64,000 bases of DNA, from assembly GCA_029215795.1 (NCBI GenBank), contig JARDYH010000004.1:31066001-31130000 (forward strand), given 5' to 3'. The position numbers and the translations under genes were made by a program. Positions 30,424 to 40,799 of the stretch are shown here, one piece after another. How positions within the stretch are numbered: position 1 is the stretch's first letter; every line of letters starts with the position of its first letter. The stretch is from Anniella stebbinsi. Lineage: Eukaryota; Chordata; Lepidosauria; Squamata; Anniellidae. The notes beneath the pieces were generated by a model. It did not search any database. It was not told the origin of the DNA and saw nothing but the letters and a program-made list of their open reading frames with translations.

Positions 30424-31640
30424 ATTAAAAAAAAATTAAAAACACCAATGTACAAAAATTAAAACCATAAAAAGCATAAAAACAAGTTATAATTACAATA
30501 TCCTTTAAAAACAACAATTCTGGGTCAAAACACAACAACAACAACACAAAACCCTCATCATATGCTGTTAAATGCCTGGGAGAAGAGGAAAGTCTTGACC
30601 TGGCGCTGAAAAGATAATGATGTTGGCGCCAGGCGAACCTCATCGGGGCGATCATTCCATAATTGGGGGGCCACCACTGAAAAGGCCCTCTCCCTTGTTG
30701 CCACCCTTCGTGCTTCCCTCGGAGTAGGCAACTGGAGGAGGACCTTCGATGTGGATCGTAGTGTACAGGTAGGTTCGTGTTGGGAGAGGCGTTCCATCAG
30801 GTATTGTGGTCCCAAGCCATGTAAGGCTTTATAGGTTAGAACCAGCACCTTGAATCAGGATCAGAAACATATAGGCAGCCAATGTAAACAAGCCAGAGTA
30901 GGTCTTATATGCTCGAACCTTCTGGTTCCTGATATCAATTTGGCTGCTGCATTTTGCACAAGCTGCAGCTTCTGAACCATCTTCAAAGGCAGCCCCACGT
31001 AGAGTGCATTGCAGTAATCCAATTTAGAGATTAACAGAGCATAGACAACTGAAGGCAGGTTATCCCTGTCCAGATAGGGATGTAGCTGGGCCACCAACCA
31101 AAATTTGTAGAAGGCACTCTGTGCCACCGAGGCCACCTGAGCCTCAAGTGACAGAGATGGTTCTAGGAGAACCCCCAAGCTATGAACCCAATCCTTCAGG
31201 GGGAGTGCAACCCAATTCAGAACAGGTTGAACATCCTCCATCCAGTCAGCAGAACCACTCACTAACAGCATCTCAGTCTTGTCTGGATTGAGTTTGTTAG
31301 GGCTTTGTTAGCCTTCCTCCAGTCCATTGTTGCAGCCAGGCACTGGTTCAGCACATCCACAGCCTCACCTGCTGAAGATGAAAAGGAGAAATAGAGTTGT
31401 GTGTCATCAGCGTACTGATGACAACACACTCCAAAACTCCGGATGACCGCACCCAATGGTTTCATGTAGATGTTGAACAGCATGGGAGACAGGACTGACC
31501 CCTGAGGAACACCATACTGGAGAATCCACGGGGACGAGCAATGTCTCCCAAGCACCACCTTCTGGAGCATTTTTGCCCCTGAAATAAGTCTCCAGTATAC
31601 CCTGTGCAAGTACCATAAGGCTACACAGGTGACCACTGGT
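30424..31640 (-). mobile_element. L2-type LINE, 5'-truncated
   Basis: Minus-strand L2 covering part of the reverse transcriptase to the A-rich 3' end. It belongs to a different subfamily from the 51.4-kb copy, judged by sequence differences throughout. The 3' region is AAAATTAAAACCATAAAA-rich; the 5' side fades out near 31640-31720. Confidence 0.85.
30558..31636 (-). pseudogene. L2 ORF2 reverse transcriptase fragment, broken
   Basis: Three minus frames cover the palm to the C-terminus. The first (31636-31262) has LQYGVPQGSVLSPMLFN and the catalytic box QYADDTQLYF. The second (31271-30861) has the thumb-like region with LGVLLEPSLSLEAQVAS and KLISGTRRFEHIRP. The third (30848-30558) has the C-terminus, VLTYKALHGLGPQYL and FSVVAPQLWNDRPDEVR. 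The frame breaks near 31265 and 30855. The catalytic aspartates are still present, but the fragment lacks the endonuclease and the N-terminal palm. It is a retrotransposition fossil and not a host gene. Confidence 0.85.
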
Positions 31641-31719
31641 GGAAGGAAGACCCTGAAAGAGCTGCCTTCTCTGTAGTTGTGATAAAGGCCCTCCTTCTCT
31701 TCTCTCTCTCACGGTAGCC

Positions 31720-33135
31720 AGATGACAGTATGTCTAAGCCTGCACAGATGTCCAGGGGCTGGTGTAGGCAATTTTTTTTCTTCTACCACACCTTTTCATA
31801 CCCTTAAGTCTAGACCCCAAAGAGTGATCCATGTACAGAAACCTCTTCCCACATGACGGTCATTTTGGGTTGATTGGGGAAACATACCTGTGTTCCTTAA
31901 ACTGCTGTGCAAAAAACATGCCCACCTGAATTAGATTTTATTCACCCCGTACAATTTTTCCTTTCTACATGAATAACCTTGAAGCAACAGATCTTATTTC
32001 TCCCTAAGTCCAGATGTGTATATACAGGTGTCTCTTTCCATATGAATGTAACTTAGGTGATTTTGGTTTTTGGCCACTGCTATTAAGTGGACATTCTACT
32101 GTTGGAAATAATTATACACAGCCCCTTTCCTCTCAACACTTGCAGAGTATTTCAGTTCTATTGAGACAAGGCATCCCCATCAAGAGAACTGCTATGAGAT
32201 GGAAAGGACACTTCCCTGATCATTTTAGGAGATAAAACAGGATCAATCTTTTGAGTTGCTCAAGAAACAAACTATCTGAGAAGAACTGTATGCTTGTCAA
32301 GGCAAAGTTGTTTTTGGCACTTCCTTATGGAAAGCGGTGGATTTTGTTTTGCCACATCTGTTCCCTGGAGTAGCTTTTGATTTAGATGGAGTTGTTCAGC
32401 CATGCTTGGAGAAAGAAGAGCAGAGGAAGGTTGTATTTGGAATATTGTATTCCAATAATACATTTTCATAGTTGATACGGGCTCTCCCTTCTGGACCCTA
32501 AACACTATTTCCAGAAAATGTGTGTGTAATGTATGTCTATATACTTGCCAGCCCTGAATCCAAATAAAGTGATTTGTTTTGCAGATGTTGAAATATATTG
32601 TCAAAAGAAATATATATCTGCATTGAGGATCCGGAGGGTAAGGAGTTAGAAGTACATATCAAATGTCCTCCAAATTAACAAAGTGTTGTAGTAATTAATA
32701 CTGTCAGCTTTGAAGGTCTCTCATTGTGACTGTAGCAAAAAAGAACAAAAAGAAAAAGAAAAAGTGAAGGTGGTTGTTCAATCAATCTATTTATAACTCA
32801 CTTCCTCTTTGAGACTAGGGGTTTCAAACTGATGAAGCCAACACTGATGTATCACACATCGATAATTTTACATAGATAGGTGAAAGCGAGCCCAAATATT
32901 CCATTTAAAACTGGACTACTTTTTTTCCTAATGGAGGTTTTGGATTTCATTTTATTTTTGTACTGTAAGAACAGCAGTATGGTTTTGTTATTAATATGAA
33001 TTTCTCTTTTGGTTCTAAATCACTGTTGTTGAGTAAAACACATGTAGCAGCTATGTTTAAGGAGCTGTAATGTTTATGGATAATTGCAGGTTTGAATTTT
33101 CAAAACTCTTATTATCTAGTTTTGCATAGGTCTTC
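31720..33135. other. No supported gene
   Basis: Unique sequence. Frames at 32014-32235 and 32272-32604 have no domain and weak codon character. Confidence 0.5.
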
Positions 33136-33140
33136 TGAAG

Positions 33141-33158
33141 CACACACATACGAACACA

Positions 33159-33190
<32 letters not shown>
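33141..33190. repeat. (CA)n microsatellite, interrupted
   Basis: CA units with TA and GAA interruptions in the first third, then about 15 clean units. Confidence 0.95.
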
Positions 33191-33192
<2 letters not shown>

Positions 33193-33424
33193 CTTTTGCA
33201 GATATAGCCCTAATATTGCAAATTTCATATGATAATATGAATTACCATTACCATTAGCACCTTTTCTGTGGATTCAGATCACTCCATACTGCTGTAAAGT
33301 GATGGGGTCTAAAGTGAGAACTTCCTTCCTTCCTCTGGTACGGCTCCTGAGCATCTAAAAATAAAGGCCAGACTTCAAGACATATTTCTGTATGCCATCC
33401 TTCTCCCATCTGCCTCCTCCAGAT

Positions 33425-33510
33425 GTGTTGGACAGCAAATCCCATAATTCCAAGCCAAGGCTTGGCCAGTTGAGAATTATGGGAGTTGCAGTCCAACTCA
33501 TCTAGCAACT
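33425..33510. repeat. Palindromic repeat, ACTACAACTCCC family
   Basis: TTGGACAGCAAATCCCATAA faces AATTATGGGAGTTGCAGTCC around a CCAAGCCAAGGCTTGG centre. The minus-strand string GGACTGCAACTCCCATAA is a diverged ZNF143-like motif. Confidence 0.55.
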
Positions 33511-33579
33511 GCCAGTTTAGGGTAGGATTCTGTCTGTTTTCACATTTGCTGTGGCTTGTGGTAGGGGGAATGAGGCATA

Positions 33580-33669
33580 TTGCAGGGTTGGGGAAAATGT
33601 GTTAGCCCGTAGGGAGAGGCAGGTTATAAATAATAATAATAATAATTATTATTATTATTATTATTATTA
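33580..33669 (+). mobile_element. LINE 3' tip with (AAT)n/(ATT)n tail
   Basis: GGGAGAGGCAGGTTATAAA followed by AAT units that turn into ATT units. The first part resembles the last bases of plus-strand L2 tails. The AAT/ATT switch makes a perfect short palindrome. Confidence 0.55.
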
Positions 33670-33901
33670 CTAACAATCCAGAAACCACATGTCAGTGATT
33701 AGTTACCCCTACAAAAAGTAGGTGGGTCCAAAGCTAGTGGGTGGGGTTCACCTCTCTCTCCCACATTCATATGCATCCATAAACCATATCCGCACACCCA
33801 CACACATCCATAATGACTTATCACATATAATGCACATCTGTCCATTCATTCACATTCACACAACACACACACAACCCATCCAACTATTTATCTGTCACAA
33901 T

Positions 33902-33902
<1 letters not shown>

Positions 33903-33932
<30 letters not shown>
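33903..33932. repeat. (CA)n microsatellite
   Basis: About 15 CA units, preceded by loose CACA-rich sequence from 33790. Confidence 0.95.
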
Positions 33933-33934
<2 letters not shown>

Positions 33935-34134
33935 AGAGGCACAACTAACATACAGCTGAGCAGGGGAGGATCACAGGGAGTTTGCCTTCCTGCCCTGTGA
34001 TCTCCCCTATGCCCTGCTGCTTTGTTGACGGGGAATCAGCTAAGCAGTCTGAAAGAAGGAGCTACTCTGTGGGGCACTGCTGCCTCCCTCAATTCATTCC
34101 AGGTGCCTTTTGATGGCAGCTCACAATGGATTAG

Positions 34135-34195
34135 GTTCATTTAATTATTTATTACATTTCTATACTGCCCAATAGCCAAATCTCTCTTGGCAGTT
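34135..34195 (-). mobile_element. L2 3' tip, very short
   Basis: TTAATTATTTATTACATTTC followed by TATACTGCCCAATAGCCAAA, the complement of the L2 3' end. Confidence 0.7.
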
Positions 34196-34199
34196 TCCC

Positions 34200-35740
34200 T
34201 CCTCTGCTTTCCCAATGAGAAAGAAGCCTTTGGTAACCACTGCTTCTAGGCACTTCATGCATCTTGAGGTGGCTTCTGGCCAACCCTTCTTCCCTTTCCC
34301 TTGGCTTTTTTTAAGAGGCAGAATATCATGAAGAAGGCAGTGTCTTGGAGGACTAGATGAGGAGTCCTGGCAGGCTGCATCCAGCCCTGGGCTAGAGGTT
34401 TCCCACTGCTGGCTAAAGGAACAATCAGAAACCTTATTTCCCTGCCCACTGCTCGATTTGGCTGCTCATCTCTCCATGTTGCCTTCACTAGCATCTTGCT
34501 TTTAGTGTGAACACATCTATGTACACCTGCACAGATGTCACATAATGGCTGCGGTGTTTAAAGATGTATCAATAGACTGGAGCAGGAATGAAAGCCTCAG
34601 AAGCCACTGTGACAGAAGCAGTGGCAGCTGTGAGTTCTAGACTTGCCTTGGGCTGGATATTGGATCAGAGGATTGAAGTAGCCCAATTTGTATTGCTTTG
34701 AGTCTTTCCTGAAGTGACATTGCTAACCTCATTGTATGTCTGTCCCTGGGTACCTTTTAGATTTCTGGGACATAAGGCCTAAAGTTGGTGAACAGACTAT
34801 GTGTTCAAATTCATTTTAGCCTGACCCTTAGCAAAGCGTTATTTCTTCCCTCAATGATGTTGGTGTGTAGGTGTGTGAGAGTTGGGGGCTCTCTGTGGGG
34901 TGTAGGACAGTGTTTTTGCTTCTACAATCTCTTTTCTTTTTCAAAACCCAAATCCTCTTCTCCTCTTTCCCGCCTTATTTTCGTCTCAGTCTTACTCCTG
35001 TTCCGTATCAAACTTCTTTTCAACAAGTCAGCCATACAAACATCCATCTGGTCACAAATATTGTTTTCAGGTTTCTCTGGGATAGCTTTGCTGATAAAGG
35101 AGCAGCTCTGTTGAATGAACAATTACATTAATGCAGCATTAATCTGGGGGACCTTGGTATGTCAGAACAGAACTGGGGGTTGTGGGGGTGGGGTAATTAC
35201 ATTTTATGAAGAGGTGCTGAGAGGTGATTCTTTGTGTTCTTTTTAGATAACCACATTGCATGCCCAGATAGGACTTCTCTGGGAAGTTATGGACTCGAAG
35301 TGTTTATAAAAGCTTCCCTTCAGAAATGCCTGCTCTCTACAGATAATGTGAGTGTTTGGGGGGGGGGAGTGGGGGGGATAGGAAAGCATGTTCTTGCTAC
35401 TTCTCTACCCCCTGCTGCCACAATTGCTGTTCCTTTTGTTTCAGATTTTTTTTAAAATCCACATTGCCTTAAAGTGAAGTATCTATATCTATATCTACAG
35501 TCTACTCATGTTTCAAAATGAGACATTGGGTTTCTTTTGAAAAAAAAATACAAGTAAATTTCAGTAATACTAAACAATATAAAACAGCTCAGCAGAGAAG
35601 AGAAAAATCCAGGATACAACATTCACAAGTAGATTAAAGCTGAAAGGCTTATACATTGAACTCCCCACTAAGCCCCATGGTGAGTACTGGGTAGATGCCC
35701 ATAGGACTGCACTGTAAGAGGTTTGAAAGGCCTGGCTAGA
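34200..35740. other. No supported gene
   Basis: Unique sequence. The best frames (34785-35114 plus, 34871-35131 plus, 34922-35122 minus) overlap across strands. A G-run interrupts the frame near 35.36 kb. Confidence 0.5.
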
Positions 35741-35749
35741 TGAAAATCA

Positions 35750-35905
35750 AAACAAAATACTTTCACTATACATGGATTTTCATACAACCCCTCCAAAAAA
35801 ATCTCCAAAGCTCACCATATGATATGGACTCGAGTTGGAATAAGCTTTGAGATGGAATTCAGAGAATTTTGGTGAGCTCAAGTTTTGCTGATTTGCACAT
35901 CCCTA
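35750..35905. mobile_element. hAT-like fragment, right end only
   Basis: Contains AGAATTTTGGTGAGCTCA and ends GATTTGCACATCCCTA, matching the ends at 16.2 and 28.5 kb. The left end is lost. Confidence 0.5.
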
Positions 35906-36235
35906 CTCTAATTCCAAAAACGGGTGCCACAACTGAAAAGACCCTGTCTTCAGTAACTCACCACCTGCCTCACCACAGAAGACCTGAAACCTTGGACCAG
36001 GGTTTCAGTGGCTGATGCACAAACCCAGTATCCAGGACTATGAATTATTGGAAATTTGTGAGAGAAATTCCATAAAGCTGGTCCCAGTTAATAGGCATGG
36101 CGTATTTTGCACTCAGTGTAGCTTTCAAGCAGTCTTCAAATACAGTTCTATGCACAATACCTTGCAGTAGTCTGACTGTGGCTAAGGTTTTTCTATTCAG
36201 GAGGAGACACCACTGATATACTACACTGAGCTAGT
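35906..36235 (-). mobile_element. Diverged L2 fragment
   Basis: On the plus strand: GGGTGCCACAACTGAAAAG, ACCCTGTCTTCAGTAAC, ATGCACAATACCTTGCAGTA. The order matches L2 minus-strand copies here (the ORF2 C-terminus, then the GCATTGCAGTAATCC-like segment), but the sequence is much more diverged. Confidence 0.55.
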
Positions 36236-36239
36236 GAAA

Positions 36240-36440
36240 GATGCTTTGTGATAGAGCGCTTGGCCCTTTAAAGACAGGGCTGGATGAAATAGCATGCTCA
36301 TTTTGAAATGTTATATCAGCATTGCCTTTTGTGTAATATGTTAGCCCTTTACAAACATGTAGAGCAATTGTGGCAAAATGTTCCACCCCACAACTATACC
36401 TATTTGCTTAACCATTAGAAACCAATGCATGTAGGTTTGC
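36240..36440. other. No recognised feature
   Basis: Short unique stretch between repeats. Confidence 0.5.
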
Positions 36441-36446
36441 TTCTTA

Positions 36447-36870
36447 TTAAGGATGTTCATGGACACCATCCCACTTTGACTCGGACCACAATTCTGTGCT
36501 TCAGAAAATGCCCTGCTTCTGTTCGGACTAATTAGGCTTCAATTAAGTGCCGAAACCCAAGCTGAGGTTCAGAACTCTGATGCTTCAGGCTTCCTATCGA
36601 CTATCATGGGAATTTCAAAAACAGCTATAACTTTTTTTTCTCTTAGTAAGAATTGGATGATATTTGCAACCATAGTAGCCCCTCAGGAGAGGATTACTCC
36701 TGCCAAATGTCAGAGAACAAATTGCAGGGTTTTTTGTGTGTGCTGCTGCACGCGTTTATGTTTTTATTTTGTTTAAATAGGGAACTGCTGATATCTTATT
36801 TTTCTGATCAAAATTGGATGAACATTTCAGGAATAGGTGCCCCTTCTGAGGGAAGCTTCAATGGGTGGTC
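36447..36870. repeat. Dispersed repeat, copy paired with 23.41-23.88 kb
   Basis: Ordered matches to the 23.4-kb copy: GCCCTGCTTCTGTTCGGAC, CTATCGACTATCATGGGAA, AGAATTGGATGATATTTGCA, AGCCCCTCAGGAGAGGAT, GGGAACTG. The start AAGGATGTTCATGGACACC looks like a hAT left end. Confidence 0.6.
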
Positions 36871-37027
36871 ATGTAGATTCTGATTCACCATGACCCCAAC
36901 CATCTTTGAGAAGTGAATTGAACTACATACTGAGGCATCCATAAAAGTAGTTTAACTGACCAAAAAGCACTGGCACCAGGGTTGTTGATGTAATGGACCA
37001 CAATGGTGTTCCTAGTAATATAGGGAG

Positions 37028-37031
<4 letters not shown>

Positions 37032-37060
<29 letters not shown>
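37032..37060. repeat. (GA)n microsatellite
   Basis: About 14 GA units. Confidence 0.95.
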
Positions 37061-37063
<3 letters not shown>

Positions 37064-37224
37064 ACAATTGGCATTGCCCCAGTCTGGACAGTGAGGAAAA
37101 GGGTAGTTCTTCTCTGGCTCTGATTACAATCTGAATTAGAGAAGGAATATCGAAGTGGGAAGGCTCAGTGAAGAATGCTTGAGTGCTTTATGAGGACACC
37201 AAATTCACATTCATAAATGGGGGC

Positions 37225-37268
37225 TAAGAACATAAGAACATAAGATCCATCCTGGATCAGACCATCTA
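37225..37268 (-). mobile_element. CR1/L3-like 3' tail, first part
   Basis: AAGAACATAAGAACATAAGA followed by CCTGGATCAGACCATCTA, the complement of the CR1/L3 tail. It is interrupted here and resumes at 37407. Confidence 0.75.
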
Positions 37269-37363
37269 AATTTTGTATATTGTCTTTTTAGTGTTCAATC
37301 TTTTAATTTTTGTAAACCGCCCAGAGAGCTTCGGCTTTGGGGTGGTATATAAATGTAATAAAT

Positions 37364-37406
<43 letters not shown>
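37269..37406 (+). mobile_element. L2 3' end inserted in a CR1/L3 tail
   Basis: AATTTTTGTAAACCGCCCAG, GAGCTTCGGCTTTGGGGTGG, TATATAAATGTAATAAATAA and then an (ATC)n tail of about 14 units to 37410. CATCTA occurs on both sides (37263-37268 and 37407-37412), consistent with a target-site duplication. The poly-Asp frame reported across it is the ATC repeat. Confidence 0.75.
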
Positions 37407-37410
<4 letters not shown>

Positions 37411-37480
37411 TAGTCCAAGACTCTTGTTCACACAGTGGCCAACCAGCTGATGACCAAGGGTCAACAAAGCAGGACTCTCC
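37407..37480 (-). mobile_element. CR1/L3-like 3' tail, second part
   Basis: CATCTAGTCCAAGACTCTTG followed by TTCACACAGTGGCCAACCAG, the same order as the uninterrupted tail at 43.7 kb. Confidence 0.7.
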
Positions 37481-37489
37481 GTGTAGCAT

Positions 37490-37952
37490 TTTGCAGGGGG
37501 GGGCAGGGGGGGCAATCATGTAAAGAAGGTGGCGGGGAAGGTCACTTCTGACAGCATGGTTGATCCAGCTTACATCTGGGTCCATTACAAACTTCAGTAG
37601 CATCATTCGTGGAAAAGCAGCCATCCCATTCAATTAATACCTGATGATATAGTAAGTTAATTTGAATATAAAACCTTTGATACTTTGCAGAAGGTGAAAA
37701 AGATTGTCTCTCCATTTTACAGTTGTGTTATACTTGGGATTTTATTTGAGCATCATTGGACATGGAAGAGTGGGAAGCAGTTGGAAGAGATGTTCAGGTC
37801 ATTGTCGGTTTCACCTCTCTGACAGGGAGGGTTTGGGTTGGTCTTATTTCTTCCTGCAACCTCAAACCGAGATGAAAGCCAGATTCATGTCAAGTGTCCC
37901 ACAGCTAATCTGTACACTATTTTTTTATTGCCTCAATGAGAGGGACTGAGGG

Positions 37953-37955
<3 letters not shown>
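37490..37955. other. No supported gene
   Basis: Unique sequence. Frames at 37406-37633 and 37704-37949 have no family character. Confidence 0.5.

Positions 37956-37956
<1 letters not shown>

Positions 37957-37991
<35 letters not shown>
37957..37991. repeat. (TA)n tract, left flank of hAT copy 2
   Basis: About 17 TA units. The hAT element at 37992 is inserted in this tract, which resumes at 39751. Confidence 0.95.
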
Positions 37992-37994
<3 letters not shown>

Positions 37995-39747
37995 GGATGT
38001 GCACTGGATCGGACCCGATCCACGATCCGAGTCCGGTCCAGTGGGAAATCGGATAAATTATCCGATTTCCGATCCCGCAGCTGGATCGGCCGATCCAATC
38101 CGAACCGGTCCGAAAAGGCTCCGAACCGGTTCGGCGGATCGGCGGATCGGCGGGCGCCCACTGGCGCCCACCGCCGCTTCCATTGGCGGGCGCCAGCGGG
38201 CGCCCACCGATGAAAGTGGACAGCGGGGGGGGAGGAGGGGGGCGCTTACCTTCTCGGCCCGTCCGCTCCCGTCCGGCACTAGCAGCTACTACCAGCGGGC
38301 TCCGCGGCCTGCTCCAGGGTGGCGCGCCGGGTGATGTCATCACCCGGTGCGCTACTCTAGAGCAGGCCGTGGAGCCCGCTGGTAGTAGCCGCCGGCGCCG
38401 GACGGGAGCGGACGGGCCGAGAAGGTAAGCAGGGGGTGCGTGGAGGGGAGGAGGGGGCGCGCGGAGGGGGGCCCTTACCTTCCCGGCCCGGCCGCTCCCG
38501 TCCGGCGCCGGCGACTACTACTACCAGCAGGCTCCGCGGCCTGCTCTAGGGTGGCGTGCCGGGTGATGTCATCACCCGGCGCGCTACTCTAGAGCAGGCC
38601 GCGGAGCCTGCTGGTAGTAGCTGCCGGCGCCGGACGGGAGCGGATGGGCCGAGAAGGTAAGCAGGGGGTGCGTGGAGGGGGGGAGGGGGGCCCTTACCTT
38701 CCCGGCCCAGCCACTCCCGTCTGGCGCCGGCGACTACAACTACCAGCAGGCTCCGCGGCCTGCTCTAGGGTGGCGCGCCGGGTGATGTCATCACCCGGCG
38801 CGCTACTCTAGAGCAGGCCGCGGAGCCTGCTGGTAGTAGCCGCCAGCCGCGGACGGGCCGAGAAGGTAAGCAGGGGGTGCGTGGAGGGGAGGAGGGGGCG
38901 CACGGAGGGGGGGGAGGGGGGCCCTTACCTTCCCGGCCCGGCCGCTCCCGTCTGGCGCCGGTGACTACAACTACCAGCAGGCTCCGCGGCCTGCTCTAGG
39001 GTGGCGCGCCGGGTGATGTCATCACCCGGCGCGCTACTCTAGAGCAGGCCGCGGAGCCTGCTGGTAGTAGCCGCCGGCCCCGGACGGGAGCGGACGGGCC
39101 GAGAAGGTAAGCAGGGGGTGCGTGGAGGGGAGGAGGGGGCGCGCGGAGGGGGGGAGGGGGCCCTTACCTTGCCGGCCCGGCCGCTCCCGTCCGGCGCTGG
39201 CGACTACTACCAGCAGGCTCCGCGGCCTACTCCAGGGTGGCGCGCCGGGTGATGTCATCACCCGGCGCGCTACTCGAGAGTAGGCCGCGGAGCCCGCTGG
39301 TAGTAGCTGCCGGTGCCGGACGGGAGCGGACGGGCCGAGAAGGTAAGCAGTGGGGGGGAAGGGGGCTTACCTCCCCCCCCGGAGCCGTCCGCTTCTATCC
39401 GCTGGCGCCCGCGGGCGCCAGCGGATGGAAGCGGATGGCCCCAGGGGGGGTAGGGAGCGCTGGGGAGGGGGCTTACCTGCCGGGGCCGTCCACAGCGGAC
39501 GGCCCCGGGGGGGGAGGGAGTTAGGCCCCCCCTCACCCACCCGCCGCCATTTTTTCCTCATAGACTTGCATTGCAATGCAAGTCTATGGGGAAAAAAATG
39601 GCGGCCGATCCAAAAATTTACGATTTTTGGGTCAGGATCGGACTCGATCCTGTCCGGGGGGCCTCCGATTTTGTCCGAACCGGTCCGTGACAAAATTGGA
39701 GGTCTCGATCCGGGTCCTGATCCGATCCGGGGGGTCCGTGCACACCC

Positions 39748-39750
<3 letters not shown>
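37992..39750. mobile_element. GC-rich non-autonomous hAT element, copy 2 (1759 bp)
   Basis: Starts TAGGGATGTGCACTGG and ends GTCCGTGCACACCCCTA. It lies in a (TA)n tract, with ATATATAT on both sides as the apparent 8-bp duplication; a simple repeat makes this less certain than in copies 1, 3 and 4. Orientation is opposite to copy 1: the CACTGGATCGG end is on the left and the hairpin ACTTGCATTGCAATGCAAGT (39565-39584) with AAAAATGGCGGC is on the right. Five palindromic modules fill the middle. The reported frames over it are GC-rich noise. Confidence 0.88.
38241..39373. repeat. Tandem array of GC-rich palindromes, 219-236-bp period
   Basis: The centre GTGATGTCATCAC starts at 38331, 38563, 38782, 39013 and 39249. 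Each core runs out through CGCGCC, GGCTCCGCGGCCTGCT and CGGCGCCGG to CTTACCT on the left and AGGTAAGC on the right. Spacing is less regular than in copy 1, and the third unit has lost part of its right arm (CCGCCAGCCGCGGACGGG), so this array is older or less homogenised. Confidence 0.88.

Positions 39751-39786
<36 letters not shown>
39751..39786. repeat. (AT)n tract, right flank of hAT copy 2
   Basis: About 18 AT units continuing the tract split by the insertion. Confidence 0.95.
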
Positions 39787-39789
<3 letters not shown>

Positions 39790-39791
<2 letters not shown>

Positions 39792-40150
39792 GGAAGAATA
39801 GTAAAATGTTTGCAAGCATTTAGGGCTTTTACCCAATAAACCTTTTTGTGCCCTTCATGCACCCGTTCATGATAAAAATAAAATGAAATAAAATAACACA
39901 GAGATCTTGTGCACTGACAGTAAGCTGAACATCCCATAAATTCCACTCTAAGCTGAAGACCATGAGTTCTTTGAAGTAGTGCTCAACTGAAACACAACTT
40001 TGTGTTTCACAAACGTTTCCACCCATGTTGAACTGAGTCTCCCCTTTTGGAAAATTTTGACCTTTTACAAAAGGGTGGAAAAGAGTGCACAATCTCAGAG
40101 GCAGGAGGGAATAAGTTTGCATTGCTAATGCAAACATGTCAGTACTCCTT
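39790..40150. other. No supported gene
   Basis: Unique sequence. Minus frames at 39829-40257 and 39632-39946 run through the AT tract and are not protein-like. Confidence 0.45.
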
Positions 40151-40153
40151 TGC

Positions 40154-40215
40154 ATTGGGATACATATGGGATAAGTATTGGGATACATATGGGATAAGTA
40201 TTGGGATACATATGA
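40154..40215. repeat. 23-bp tandem repeat, about 2.7 copies
   Basis: The unit ATTGGGATACATATGGGATA plus AGT occurs at 40154-40176 and 40177-40199, then partly from 40200. Confidence 0.95.
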
Positions 40216-40299
40216 CATACCGTTGTGGGTTTGTGAGGCTTGAAGAAAGACTGGCAATCTTTACTTCCCCAGTTGAGAGATGGGGAAGGAAATATGGGA

Positions 40300-40437
40300 A
40301 GATTGTTTATACTCTTGAACATTTTTATATTCATTTTATATGTATTGCTATTCATTTGTCATGTTGTGAAGAGTTTTGGGCGCAGTTTTCTGAAAAGCAG
40401 CATTCAAATAAATTAATAGATGATGATGATGATGATG
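40300..40437 (+). mobile_element. LINE 3' end, L2-like, with (GAT)n tail
   Basis: GAGTTTTGGGCGCAGTTTTC, TGAAAAGCAGCATTCAAATA and AATTAATAGATGATGATG resemble the last bases of L2-like tails. No coding part remains. Confidence 0.5.
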
Positions 40438-40737
40438 TAATGCAGCAGAGAAATATCTGCTCATCTGGATGCACATCTGAATATGCATAGAATGTGGACT
40501 GCATTGCTTTTAATGGAAAATGTATTTGGACATGTATGCCAATGCAAGGATCAGCTCAGAAATGAGTTGTCTTCCTTACCCAGCCCCACCATAAGCAGCA
40601 GCATTTCAGGGGAAGAATGGCTATTGACAGGTATGAAAATCCATGAAGCCATATCCATGTGGACCAAGGGATATATGAATTAGAAAAACCTGAATTTGTC
40701 AAAGTTCTCAGAATTCCACCTCGAAGCTCATTGTTAG

Positions 40738-40790
40738 TTTCTTCTTCTTCTTCTTCTTCTTCTTCTTCTTCTTCTTCTTCTTCTTCTTCT
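40738..40790. repeat. (TTC)n microsatellite
   Basis: About 17 TTC units, producing an artificial poly-Ser frame. Confidence 0.97.
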
Positions 40791-40799
40791 TGTAGTATG

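Noticed and set aside
37303..37515. Poly-Asp-containing frame
   Set aside because: The poly-Asp is an (ATC)n LINE tail on the opposite strand.
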